DNA of 33,661 nucleotides from an uncultured Prochlorococcus sp. (GTDB lineage Bacteria > Cyanobacteriota > Cyanobacteriia > PCC-6307 > Cyanobiaceae), in the NCBI GenBank assembly GCA_902538515.1, contig CACBFH010000010.1:1-33661 (forward strand). The letters run 5' to 3'. The stretch's first letter is position 1, and the number at the start of each line of letters is the position of its first letter. Positions 7,835-15,172 of the stretch are shown in pieces. The position numbers and the translations under genes are program-made. A model generated the notes under the pieces. That model saw only the letters and a list, made by a program, of their open reading frames with translations. It was not told the DNA's origin and did not search any database.

Positions 7835-8701
7835 TTAAGTAACCTCTTCTACAGCTCTTGTTTCTCTTAATAAATGTTTTTCCAAACGCAATTTTATTTT
7901 TAAATAATTTGGGTCTTGTTCAATCTTCTGCCTATCACGGGGTCTTTCTAAATCAACAGAAATTTCTTCAGAAATTATGGCAGAAGGACCGCTTGACATT
8001 AAAACAATCTTGTCAGACAAAAGCAACGCTTCTTCAATACTATGAGTAATTAAAACAACTGTTACTTTATTCTTTCTCCAAATAGATAATAATTCATCTT
8101 GTAAATAGGACCTTGTTAATGCATCAAGAGCCCCGAATGGTTCATCCATCAACAACATATTTGGATTAATAGATAATGCCCTGGCAATTGCAACTCTTTG
8201 CTTCATTCCTCCAGATAATTCTTTTGGGAATTTGTTTGAGGCTTTTTCTAAACCAACCATTGACAAATATTTTCTAGCTCTTTCTTTAACATCAGCTTTT
8301 GTTTTCGCTGGGAAAACAGTATTTAAGGCAAACTCAATATTTTGAATAGTTGTTAACCATGGCATCAAAGCGTAATTTTGAAAAATAACACCTCTATCTG
8401 GTCCTGGACCTTTTATGGCTTTTCCTTCAATAATAATATTTCCAGATGTTGGAGCTTGCAGGCCAGCTATTAGATTTAATAAAGTTGACTTACCACAACC
8501 TGAGGGCCCTATTATTGAAACAAATTTGTTCTTCTCAATTTTTAAATTAATATCCTTTATAGCCTCAAATCCACCCTTGATTCCTTTTGAACGAAAATCA
8601 AGAAACTTCTTTTCTTTAAAAAAAATCTTGCCTAAATTGACTAATTCAAGGTGAGAATAATTTTTATTAGAGGAGGATATTTTTGTTGATTTTTTGTTCA
8701 T
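7835..8701 (-). CDS. cynD: Cyanate ABC transporter, ATP-binding subunit
   Basis: 288 residues from the ATG at 8701. The frame stays open upstream into the cynB coding region, but this start leaves a 13-base gap after the cynB stop and removes an N-terminal piece unlike the family. Walker A is GPSGCGKST (about 65-73), the signature LSGGMKQ (162-168) and Walker B MLLMDEP (182-188), followed by the D-loop GALD and a switch His in [11 protein letters not shown]. It belongs to the nitrate/sulfonate/taurine (NrtD/SsuB/TauB) group. It would pair with CynB at the membrane and power uptake of cyanate delivered by CynA. Confidence 0.93.
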   Translation of the reverse strand: MNKKSTKISSSNKNYSHLELVNLGKIFFKEKKFLDFRSKGIKGGFEAIKDINLKIEKNKFVSIIGPSGCGKSTLLNLIAGLQAPTSGNIIIEGKAIKGPGPDRGVIFQNYALMPWLTTIQNIEFALNTVFPAKTKADVKERARKYLSMVGLEKASNKFPKELSGGMKQRVAIARALSINPNMLLMDEPFGALDALTRSYLQDELLSIWRKNKVTVVLITHSIEEALLLSDKIVLMSSGPSAIISEEISVDLERPRDRQKIEQDPNYLKIKLRLEKHLLRETRAVEEVT

Positions 8702-8714
8702 TTTATCAATAAGT

Positions 8715-9503
8715 TTATATACTGTAGTCGAATTTATCTTGAAGAAATCCAAAAAATTGATCCAAAATAAATCCTGTAAATCCAATAATTATTATTGCAA
8801 CAAATATATTTTCAAGAGATAAATTATTCCATTCATTCCAAATAAAATAACCTATTCCTGTACCCAATAGCATTTCTGCAGCAACAATTACAAGCCAAGC
8901 TGTTCCCATTGATATTCTCATCCCTGCAAGAATATTTGGCATGATTGCTGGCAAAATAACCCTCCTAATAGTTATTGATTTACTTGCTCCTAAAGATTTA
9001 GAAACTCTCAAATAATCAGGGTTAATACTAGCTACACCAAAAGCAGTATTAATTAAAGTTGGCCAAATACTGGTGATGAAAATAACAAAAATGCCTGTGA
9101 TCTCTGAGTTTCTAAAAACAAAAAGTCCTACAGGTAGCCAAGCTAAAGGGGAAACTGGTTTTAAAAGTTGCACATATGGATTTAGTGAAGACTGTGCTAA
9201 CTTCGACATTCCCATTAGAACACCCAAAGGAATAGCAACTAAAACAGCCAAGCTATATCCGATTAATACTCTTCTTAAACTTATGAGAAGGTTAGTTCCA
9301 ATACCCAAATCATTTGGACCATTATCAAAAAATGGATCGGATACCCACCAAATTAATGATCCTATTGTTTTAAACGATCCTGGGAAATTTTTGACTAATA
9401 AACCCTGTTGAGCAATTACTTGCCAAAGAATGATAAATATTAAGAGACTCAAAATTGCTACTGCAAAAGTAAGCCTTTTAGAAATAGCTTTGTTCATCAT
9501 CAA
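8715..9503 (-). CDS. cynB: Cyanate ABC transporter, permease subunit
   Basis: 262 residues with about six membrane helices; the first is near residues 12-30 (FAVAILSLLIFIILWQVIAQ). The cytoplasmic EAA loop is recognisable in VSKSLGASKSITIRRVILPA, followed by IMPNILAGMRISMGTAWL, typical of NrtB/SsuC/TauC permeases. Three consecutive Met codons open the frame, so the exact start is uncertain by 6 bases. It lies 64 bases after cynA and 13 bases before cynD in one minus-strand operon. The cyanate assignment comes from the linked cyanase; by sequence alone a nitrate or bicarbonate permease could not be excluded. Confidence 0.92.
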   Translation of the reverse strand: MMMNKAISKRLTFAVAILSLLIFIILWQVIAQQGLLVKNFPGSFKTIGSLIWWVSDPFFDNGPNDLGIGTNLLISLRRVLIGYSLAVLVAIPLGVLMGMSKLAQSSLNPYVQLLKPVSPLAWLPVGLFVFRNSEITGIFVIFITSIWPTLINTAFGVASINPDYLRVSKSLGASKSITIRRVILPAIMPNILAGMRISMGTAWLVIVAAEMLLGTGIGYFIWNEWNNLSLENIFVAIIIIGFTGFILDQFFGFLQDKFDYSI

Positions 9504-9567
9504 GATTATTCAACTAGAAAATCAAAATAGTTGTATTAATAAATACCAATAAATATAATTTTTTTAA

Positions 9568-11253
9568 TTAAAAACCATCCCTTTTAATTTGATCTTTAAT
9601 GTATTTCATTGGATTGCTAGGGTCAAACTCATCATAAGCTAAGATTTCTTTTCTAAATCTAGCTGTTGGTGGATTACCTCCCATTTCCCTTTCAAGGGCT
9701 TGAGCTTCATCTGTAAGAAATATTGAAGCACTATTGGGGTTAAAATCCCCTGCTTGAATAGCAGCTACAGCTCCACCTAAATCCCAACGAATTAATTGAG
9801 ACTGTATCCAGTGAGAGAAGCTCTGCCATGGATATGGTTTGAAATCGATTCTATCTGGTACATTTTGAGTCTTTCCTAGTCCATCTTCAAATTTGCCGGT
9901 AAGAACAGCTTCAACAACTTCTGTAGGTTGATTTAGAAATCCTCTTCCAGAAATAGCCTTAGCGACTTCTTTTCTGTTAGCAGGTGTTGAGACATAAGCA
10001 GCAGCGTCAATGATAGATTTATTAAGAGCTCTGAAAGTTTCAGGATGTTCTTTAATCCATGGTTCTCCAGCTGCAAACGCACAACATGGATGCCCTGGCC
10101 ATAATTCTTTAGTAAGAAGATGTATAAAACCTGCATCTTCGTAAACCGCCCTTTGATTAAATGGATCAGGCATTAAGTATGCGTCAATATCACCAGCAAC
10201 CAATTGTGCAATACTATCTGGTGGTGGAACAGGACGAATCTGAACGTCTTTATCTGGATCAACCCCACCTTTGGCAAGATAATATCTCAATAAAAGATTA
10301 TGCATTGAATATGGGAATGGAACTCCAAAAACAAAACCTTTCATGTCGGCAGGACCATTAACTTTTCCTTTATGACGGTTAGCAACTGTAATAGCTTGTC
10401 CATTTATATTTTCAATACTTGCTAGTTTCACACTAAATGGTGCAGTTCCTAATCCAAGTGTCATAGAAATTGGCATTGGAGCCAGCATATGGTAAGCATC
10501 TAATTCACCAGCAATTGCAGAATCTCTAACTGCTCCCCAACTTGGCATTTTGACAACTTTTACATCCATACCAAACTTGTTATAGAAACCCATTGGTTCG
10601 GCCATAATGATTGGAGAAGCACAAGTTATAGGTATGAAACCAACTCTTAAAGTTTGTTTCTCTAAGTTATTGACATCTATTGGAGTGTCATCAATTGGTT
10701 GTTTAGCAGGTTTATTTTGATTAGAACAAGCAACTGTAATAAGTGCTGCGCCTGCAGCCAAGCTAGATAAAAACTGTCTTCTTCCCATTGGAGAAGAAGC
10801 TTTTGTTTTAGCAAAGAACTTACCTGCTTGGGGCCCAAATGCTGCTTGAAAGGCTTGGTCTAACCCACCAGCTTCTTTAGCTAATTCTCTAAGCAATTGT
10901 TCTTTGTATGGATCACCATTTGAAGCGTTTTTATAAAATAAAAGATCTCTCATTTCTGCAGTTGAAATAGCATCAGCAATTTCATAAGCTTCATTTTTGA
11001 TGAGCCCCATCCTAGAAAAATCTGAAATTATTTCAGCAGGGTCATCTGGCATGTCTGCCATAAAATTCTCATGATCATTTCCGATCGGCCGACATTCTAT
11101 GCATACACAGAAATAACCATGATTGTTTGAGGAATTTAAAAAATTATTTTTAAAAAATGTTTTATTAACTGATGAGTTATTTTCTGAACCCTGATCTGTG
11201 GTTTTACATTCAAAATTGTATTTTTGAGTATAATTACTAGTTGGGATGATCAT
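9568..11253 (-). CDS. cynA: Cyanate ABC transporter substrate-binding protein with long N-terminal extension
   Basis: 561 residues. The binding protein proper (about 200-561; LRVGFIPITCASPIIMAEPM, MPDPFNQRAVYEDAGF) belongs to the NrtA/CmpA family of nitrate, bicarbonate and cyanate receptors. A twin-arginine-like lipoprotein signal, GRRQFLSSLAAGAAL followed by lipobox TVAC176, starts only at residue 157. Before it lies an acidic, helical extension of about 155 residues holding CVCIEC (49-54). Most family members begin at the RR signal. A start at Met156 (10788) is possible, but the NtcA site 55 bases before codon 1 and continuous coding quality favour the long form. The protein would deliver cyanate to CynB/CynD, and downstream cynS fixes the substrate. 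Confidence 0.9.
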   Translation of the reverse strand: MIIPTSNYTQKYNFECKTTDQGSENNSSVNKTFFKNNFLNSSNNHGYFCVCIECRPIGNDHENFMADMPDDPAEIISDFSRMGLIKNEAYEIADAISTAEMRDLLFYKNASNGDPYKEQLLRELAKEAGGLDQAFQAAFGPQAGKFFAKTKASSPMGRRQFLSSLAAGAALITVACSNQNKPAKQPIDDTPIDVNNLEKQTLRVGFIPITCASPIIMAEPMGFYNKFGMDVKVVKMPSWGAVRDSAIAGELDAYHMLAPMPISMTLGLGTAPFSVKLASIENINGQAITVANRHKGKVNGPADMKGFVFGVPFPYSMHNLLLRYYLAKGGVDPDKDVQIRPVPPPDSIAQLVAGDIDAYLMPDPFNQRAVYEDAGFIHLLTKELWPGHPCCAFAAGEPWIKEHPETFRALNKSIIDAAAYVSTPANRKEVAKAISGRGFLNQPTEVVEAVLTGKFEDGLGKTQNVPDRIDFKPYPWQSFSHWIQSQLIRWDLGGAVAAIQAGDFNPNSASIFLTDEAQALEREMGGNPPTARFRKEILAYDEFDPSNPMKYIKDQIKRDGF

Positions 11254-11307
11254 TTAATAATGTATTGCTTATAATTAAGATTATTTATCTAGAGTTATTT
11301 TTGAGAT

Positions 11308-11321
11308 GTATAAATTAATAC
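11308..11321 (-). promoter_or_regulatory. NtcA-binding site of the cyn operon
   Basis: A perfect GTA-N8-TAC palindrome (GTATAAATTAATAC), the consensus for the cyanobacterial nitrogen regulator NtcA. On the minus strand, -10-like sequences (TAGATA, TAATCT) follow about 17-24 bases downstream, in the arrangement of NtcA-activated class II promoters, where the site replaces the -35 box. Transcription would start about 20-30 bases before the cynA ATG at 11253. This fits nitrogen-stress control of cyanate use. Confidence 0.8.
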
Positions 11322-11427
11322 TTTTTAAAAACTATAAGTATAAATATTCTTGAATGAAAATATTTCACAAAACCTAAAAAAAATAGCTTAAAAAATCAAT
11401 CATATTAATTAGGCTGAATATTTTTTA

Positions 11428-11453
11428 ATTATAAAAATGATTATCATTTTCAT
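11428..11453 (-). promoter_or_regulatory. Zur/Fur-type box 1 abutting a minus-strand TATAAT
   Basis: Positions 11434-11453 read AAAATGATTATCATTTTCAT, containing a perfect 7-1-7 palindrome AAATGAT-T-ATCATTT. The box differs by one base from the znuA/znuC box. Directly beside it, on the minus strand, is TATAAT (11433 down to 11428), so the box occupies the -35 region of a promoter pointing toward cynA, whose start is about 175 bases further on. No other minus-strand gene lies between. Confidence 0.65.
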
Positions 11454-11480
11454 ACGGTAAAGTATTTTTTTTTTACCATT

Positions 11481-11515
11481 AAAATGATTATCATTTTCAT
11501 TTTAATAAATATAAT
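11481..11515 (+). promoter_or_regulatory. Zur/Fur-type box 2 followed by a plus-strand TATAAT
   Basis: Positions 11481-11500 repeat box 1 exactly over 20 bases. TATAAT lies at 11510-11515 on the plus strand, 9 bases beyond the box, so this box covers the -35 region of a promoter pointing away from cynA. Downstream on the plus strand I see no coding frame of note; a transcript would run antisense through the 11650-11934 gene. Boxes 1 and 2 are 47 bases apart centre to centre. Apart from these sites, the gene-free stretch 11254-11649 holds only the NtcA site. Confidence 0.6.
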
Positions 11516-11649
11516 TTTTGAATTTCTGTTACCTTAAATAATTTTAAATGATTAAATATTTTGCCTATAAGAATTAAATTTAAGATAAAAAATAAGCTTC
11601 TATTAAATTTTTAAATGTTTCTTGCAAAAAGTTGATCTACTAAAATTTT

Positions 11650-11934
11650 TCAATTTATTCTATAAATTTGATCTTTAATGCCTATCATTAAATGACTATT
11701 TGCTTGATAATTTTTATTAGGGGGATTGATTTGATTTTTAATTAAAAAAATAAAAGTATATATTAAAGGTAGAAGTAAAGACGACGCAGCAACTAAAGCA
11801 ATTATCTGGTTTAACCTAATAAATGGTTTTTTTACAAGATCCTCTCCGCACAAGCCACAAATCAGAGTACCTTTTGAGGATTGTTTTTGAAATTGATATT
11901 TAGGATTGCAATAGGGACAATAATATCTAACCAT
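11650..11934 (-). CDS. Small zinc-ribbon membrane protein
   Basis: 94 residues. The N-terminus carries two CxxC knuckles, CPYC (6-9) and CGLC (27-30), about 20 residues apart, the layout of a rubredoxin-like zinc ribbon. One membrane helix follows (about 47-69, IIALVAASSLLLPLIYTFIF), then a short polar tail. Cyanobacteria have several such anchored zinc-ribbon proteins, with unproven roles. It sits alone between the twin Zur boxes and a terminator. Confidence 0.65.
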   Translation of the reverse strand: MVRYYCPYCNPKYQFQKQSSKGTLICGLCGEDLVKKPFIRLNQIIALVAASSLLLPLIYTFIFLIKNQINPPNKNYQANSHLMIGIKDQIYRIN

Positions 11935-12000
11935 CTTTTAATTTTACTGTTTTAATCATTATCTATAAAACGATTAGAATGTCATCCTATTTTTTAAATT

Positions 12001-12031
12001 AAAAAAAAGAGGGCTTTATTAAGCCCTCTTT
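12001..12031 (-). terminator. Strong intrinsic terminator on the minus strand
   Basis: A perfect 11-bp stem, AAAGAGGGCTT with AAGCCCTCTTT (12006-12016 and 12021-12031), and a TATT loop. Read on the minus strand it is followed by a run of U from A12001-A12008, as expected for Rho-independent termination. It ends a transcript coming from about 12.3 kb. On the plus strand the tail is poor in T. Confidence 0.85.
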
Positions 12032-12125
12032 CTTCTCTTACTTATATTTTTGCTGAAGTTAATAACACACCTAAAGCAAGGATCCTTGTTGCTAACCTCT
12101 ATTAAGCTAATGCTGACCAAAATAA

Positions 12126-12215
12126 CTAATTGTCTTTAACTGGGGCAAAAACTCTAGAATTAAGCTTGTTTCTTAAAGGGCACCTAAACGATGCAGAAGA
12201 AGGAAGCTTAGACAT
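12126..12215 (-). CDS. Possible 29-residue micro-protein
   Basis: ATG at 12215 to TAG at 12126-12128, beginning MSKLPSSASFRCPLRNKL and ending APVKDN. It is basic, with one Cys and no membrane helix. After the stop the same frame continues as short open pieces interrupted by three stops, ending RILALGVLLTSAKI. This could mean a decayed longer gene or chance. No good ribosome-binding site precedes it. Confidence 0.25.
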   Translation of the reverse strand: MSKLPSSASFRCPLRNKLNSRVFAPVKDN

Positions 12216-12256
12216 TAATAAAAAATAATTGGAGCAGTTAATTAAATTAGTTCGGT

Positions 12257-12289
12257 TTATTCCGAAATTTCAGGCAGGCTATCGATCAT
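12257..12289 (-). CDS. Possible 10-residue leader peptide with strong SD
   Basis: ATG at 12289 to TAA at 12257-12259, encoding MIDSLPEISE. It is noteworthy only because AGGAGGTC lies 7 bases before the ATG, a near-ideal Shine-Dalgarno in a genome where such sites are sparse. The frame overlaps the hairpin of the candidate RNA. It may be a translated leader or accidental. Confidence 0.2.
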   Translation of the reverse strand: MIDSLPEISE

Positions 12290-12502
12290 TTTGAAAGACC
12301 TCCTAGAACTCTACAATATAAAATTAGGAAAATACTTCTCTAATGACAATCCGTTTTTATACGCATTGCTTTTTAATCAAAAATGCACGAAAGTAGTAAT
12401 CAATCGCGTTGATTTTTTTGAGATTTTTTTAGTAAGTTTTGCTTATTTCTTTTGATATTTAATTCGACTATCTTGATTTTAAATAATTGTAGGAAATCTT
12501 TT

Positions 12503-12658
12503 ATGAATCATTCGAGAGAAGTCTGTGAGACTGATAAATCTAATCCTATAGACGAATATTTTCAATGTCTCTCATATTGCGATATTCATCCAAAAGGGAT
12601 AGATAATGATTGCGAGGTCATTTGTTTGGAAAGGCATTTAAAAGCAAACTATTGGTAA
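12503..12658 (+). CDS. Unknown 51-residue Cys-containing protein
   Basis: Start chosen at the ATG at 12503, preceded at the right distance by AGGAA. The open frame extends 17 codons further upstream, but without a ribosome-binding site. The protein (MNHSREVCETDKSNPIDEYF onward) is acidic and soluble, with five Cys, four of them spaced over the C-terminal half (QCLSYCDIH, DCEVICLERH). This could bind a metal. It converges on the WD40 gene of the zinc cluster, with 19 bases between stops. No family is recognised. Confidence 0.6.
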   Translation: MNHSREVCETDKSNPIDEYFQCLSYCDIHPKGIDNDCEVICLERHLKANYW

Positions 12659-12677
12659 TTTTAATAATTTCTACCTT

Positions 12678-13751
12678 TTAATTAAATCCCTCTGAAGAAA
12701 GATTAGTACGGACTTTAAATTTCCAAACATTTACTACACCTTTTGCGTTAACTGCTGCGAGTGCACAATCATCAGGTCTCCAGGATATTGCCCCTACTAA
12801 ATCTCCAGCGAATGCAGCCCCAACTGGGTCTCCATTACCGTCTTTTTTTAGGAAACTTGCTACAACAGAACCATCTCTAGATCCGGAAGCTACAAGCATA
12901 CCTTTATTTGAAAAGGCTAGGCTCGAAATAGGTTCTGTATGGTGTAATAGCTCTCCTGGCATAGTTCCCTCTGGACCATCTCCTATAAAACTCCATACTG
13001 TGATTCTTTCACTACCACTAGTTGCCAATAATTTTCCACTTTCATCAAAAGAGAGGTGACTTGGTTTTCCAGGGTATCCTGTCATTTCAGCATCCATTCC
13101 TGTTGATCTTCTCCAAAAATGAACTGAATTGTCTTGACTCCCACAGGCAACTATATCTCCATCAGGACTTAATTCCATTGAAACTAATGATCCTTTCCAC
13201 TCGAGTTTTTGATTCGTTTTATTATTTACTATGTCAAAGAAAGTTACTCTCCCGTAGCAAGCAGTTGCTAGCTCATTTTTATTTGACCATTTTATTGCAC
13301 TCACTGTGCTTGGATGATCATCTGAGATCCATTTTTCATCTCCAATTTCATTAAAAATATATACTTTTTTTGAAGAAGCTACTGCAAGAAATAAACCATC
13401 ATTTGACCACTTAAGATGCTCTACCCAAGCTTTGCCAAGATCGAGAGTTTTAATTAGTTTTCCATCGTGGCAATTATATATTTGAATATTTCCATCTTGG
13501 CCGGAAGTTGCAAAAATTTCTCCTTCTGGATGAATGGACATAGCTAAGAGGCCGCAAGAATGAGTTTTTTCTTTTTTCCAAATAATTTTCCCAGTATCTC
13601 CTTCAAAGCCAAAAATACCTCCAGCTACATCTCCAACAATGAATAACTTTCCTTTAATAGCCCAGCCACAAACTATGGCATAATCGTTAACTTCAGCAGT
13701 CCATCCTTCGTGGAACATACCTCTTGGGCTAAATGATTCTATATCAGGCAT
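12678..13751 (-). CDS. WD40-repeat protein of the zinc cluster
   Basis: 357 residues and about seven WD40-like units, giving a full beta-propeller without other domains. Typical unit ends are EGEIFATSGQDGNIQIYN, GLFLAVASSKKVYIFN, DGDIVACGSQDNSVHFW, GKLLATSGSERITVWSF, MLVASGSRDGSVVASF and CALAAVNAKGVVNVWKF. There is no signal peptide, so it is probably cytoplasmic. WD40 propellers serve as protein-docking platforms. Its start overlaps the end of the COG0523 gene by 13 bases (13739-13751), a strong sign of coupled translation and a shared task, probably in zinc delivery by the GTPase. Which partner it binds is unknown. Confidence 0.88.
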   Translation of the reverse strand: MPDIESFSPRGMFHEGWTAEVNDYAIVCGWAIKGKLFIVGDVAGGIFGFEGDTGKIIWKKEKTHSCGLLAMSIHPEGEIFATSGQDGNIQIYNCHDGKLIKTLDLGKAWVEHLKWSNDGLFLAVASSKKVYIFNEIGDEKWISDDHPSTVSAIKWSNKNELATACYGRVTFFDIVNNKTNQKLEWKGSLVSMELSPDGDIVACGSQDNSVHFWRRSTGMDAEMTGYPGKPSHLSFDESGKLLATSGSERITVWSFIGDGPEGTMPGELLHHTEPISSLAFSNKGMLVASGSRDGSVVASFLKKDGNGDPVGAAFAGDLVGAISWRPDDCALAAVNAKGVVNVWKFKVRTNLSSEGFN

Positions 13752-15094
13752 TTTTCAAAATCTTCTTGCATCTCTTTTTCGTCCAAATTTCTACCTATAA
13801 AAACAAGTTGGTTTCTGCGAGGTTCATTACCCCATTCTTTATCAGGTTGTGCCGTGAATAACATATGTACCCCTTGGAAAACTATTCTCTGTGGGTTTCC
13901 TGAGTAGCTAATGAAACCTTTTGTTCTAAATATATCCACCCCTTTTTCTGAAAGAAGTCTGCCCAACCAAGTATTAAGTTTTTCTGGATCAACATCACCA
14001 AATCGTTCAATTGCAATTGAGGTTACTTCATCATCGTGTTCGTGCTCTGCTTGCCAGAATCTTTCAATATTAAATGAAATCTCTTTTGGATTATTTTTAT
14101 CGATCTTTATGATTTTCATATTGAATTCTTCAGCAGTGTGTTGTGTATATAAACCTATCTTTGATCCCTTTTCGATGTCTAATATGAATGATTTATCTCC
14201 TTTTTCTTCTAATTTAAGATTTATATGTTCTCCAAATGGAATAGTATTTCCAGGTTCTAAACTTTTAGACTTTTCAGCATAAAGTCTTACAGAGGATTCA
14301 GCACCATCTTTAAGTTCTTCTTCGGTTGATCCCTGATTTGTAAAAGCAACTAATGACATTTCAGGATCTGGTCCATCTTCTAAAATTAATTCATATTTTC
14401 CTGGAGCAAGATCGTAAACACCTGTCCATTCAAAAGGATATTCTGGTTCGAGAAATGTTGGTCTTCGTCTGAGAATTTGATCAAGATCAAATGCATTAAG
14501 ATTTAAAACAGTTTCTATTGGTACTTGGGCATTCTCAGCTCGAATAATTCGAGTCATTCGATTCATATCTTTTAATCTCGATTCAAGACTATTTAGAGCA
14601 TCATCTGAAACTAAATCTGTTTTATTAAGCACTAAAACATCAGCAAATGCTACTTGTTCAGAGCTTTCATCGCTTCTTCCTAATTGTTGATCAATATGTG
14701 CAGCATCAACTAAAGTCACAATCCCATCAAGTGTAAATTCAGAACTAATTTCTTCATCCATGAAAAATGTCTGAGCAACAGGACCAGGATCTGCTAAGCC
14801 AGTTGTTTCTACCAATACATAGTCAAACTTATCTCTTCTTTTCATAAGGTTGCCAAGGACTCTTATCAAATCTCCGCGAACGGTACAACAGATGCACCCA
14901 TTTGACATCTCAAATACTTCTTCATCAGCATTAATTACGAGTCCTTGATCTATGCCAACTTCACCATATTCATTCTCAATTACAGCTATTCTTTTACCAT
15001 GCTCTTCACTTAATATTCTATTAAGCAAAGTCGTTTTACCTGAACCTAAGAATCCAGTGAGGATTGTTACTGGAACTTTATCTTTGATACTCAT
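13739..15094 (-). CDS. COG0523/CobW-family GTPase, putative zinc metallochaperone, with extra domain
   Basis: 451 residues. The G-domain (1-210) has Walker A GFLGSGKTT (14-22), the family's metal-binding CxCC as CICC (67-70), Walker B with ETTGLADPGP, and NKTD (157-160). The CobW C-terminal domain is at about 352-451. Between them, at 221-335, lies a domain starting FEWTGVYDLAPGKYELILED, which is related to the two inserts in ZnuA next door and is absent from ordinary COG0523 proteins. HEHDDE (351-356) is a small His/Asp cluster. COG0523 proteins hand Zn or Co to target enzymes using GTP. It lies between znuA and the WD40 gene on the same strand, with a degenerate Zur box 50 bases upstream. 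The target is unknown. Confidence 0.92.
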   Translation of the reverse strand: MSIKDKVPVTILTGFLGSGKTTLLNRILSEEHGKRIAVIENEYGEVGIDQGLVINADEEVFEMSNGCICCTVRGDLIRVLGNLMKRRDKFDYVLVETTGLADPGPVAQTFFMDEEISSEFTLDGIVTLVDAAHIDQQLGRSDESSEQVAFADVLVLNKTDLVSDDALNSLESRLKDMNRMTRIIRAENAQVPIETVLNLNAFDLDQILRRRPTFLEPEYPFEWTGVYDLAPGKYELILEDGPDPEMSLVAFTNQGSTEEELKDGAESSVRLYAEKSKSLEPGNTIPFGEHINLKLEEKGDKSFILDIEKGSKIGLYTQHTAEEFNMKIIKIDKNNPKEISFNIERFWQAEHEHDDEVTSIAIERFGDVDPEKLNTWLGRLLSEKGVDIFRTKGFISYSGNPQRIVFQGVHMLFTAQPDKEWGNEPRRNQLVFIGRNLDEKEMQEDFEKCLI

Positions 15095-15144
15095 CTACCG
15101 ATTTTAACTAAAAAAACAATTAACCTAATAATATTAATAATAAT

Positions 15145-15159
15145 AAATGATAACCGTTT
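15145..15159 (-). promoter_or_regulatory. Degenerate Zur-type box before the COG0523 gene
   Basis: AAATGATAACCGTTT on the plus strand. The left half AAATGAT is identical to the znuA box, while the right half is altered (CCGTTT instead of ATCATTT). It lies about 50 bases upstream of the COG0523 ATG and just after the znuA stop, so the GTPase and WD40 genes could have their own zinc-responsive promoter besides read-through from znuA. Confidence 0.35.
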
Positions 15160-15172
15160 TTATTAGAAAAAT

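Larger units (their letters stand above)
12001..12310 (-). ncRNA. Candidate small RNA or micro-ORF transcript
   Basis: The stretch from 12032 to 12502 has no ordinary gene, yet the minus strand looks like a transcription unit. TATATT (12320 down to 12315) could be a -10 box. It is followed by a strong Shine-Dalgarno-like AGGAGGTC (12304-12297), a 10-codon frame, a small hairpin TTCGG-AATAAA-CCGAA, a 29-codon frame and the terminator at 12001-12031. It could be a regulatory RNA, a leader, or a mRNA for micro-proteins. The 3' half after 12126 has no open frame. Confidence 0.45.

Noticed and set aside
9933-10361. Frames of 66-67 codons on both strands inside cynA
   Set aside because: Shadows of a strongly supported gene.
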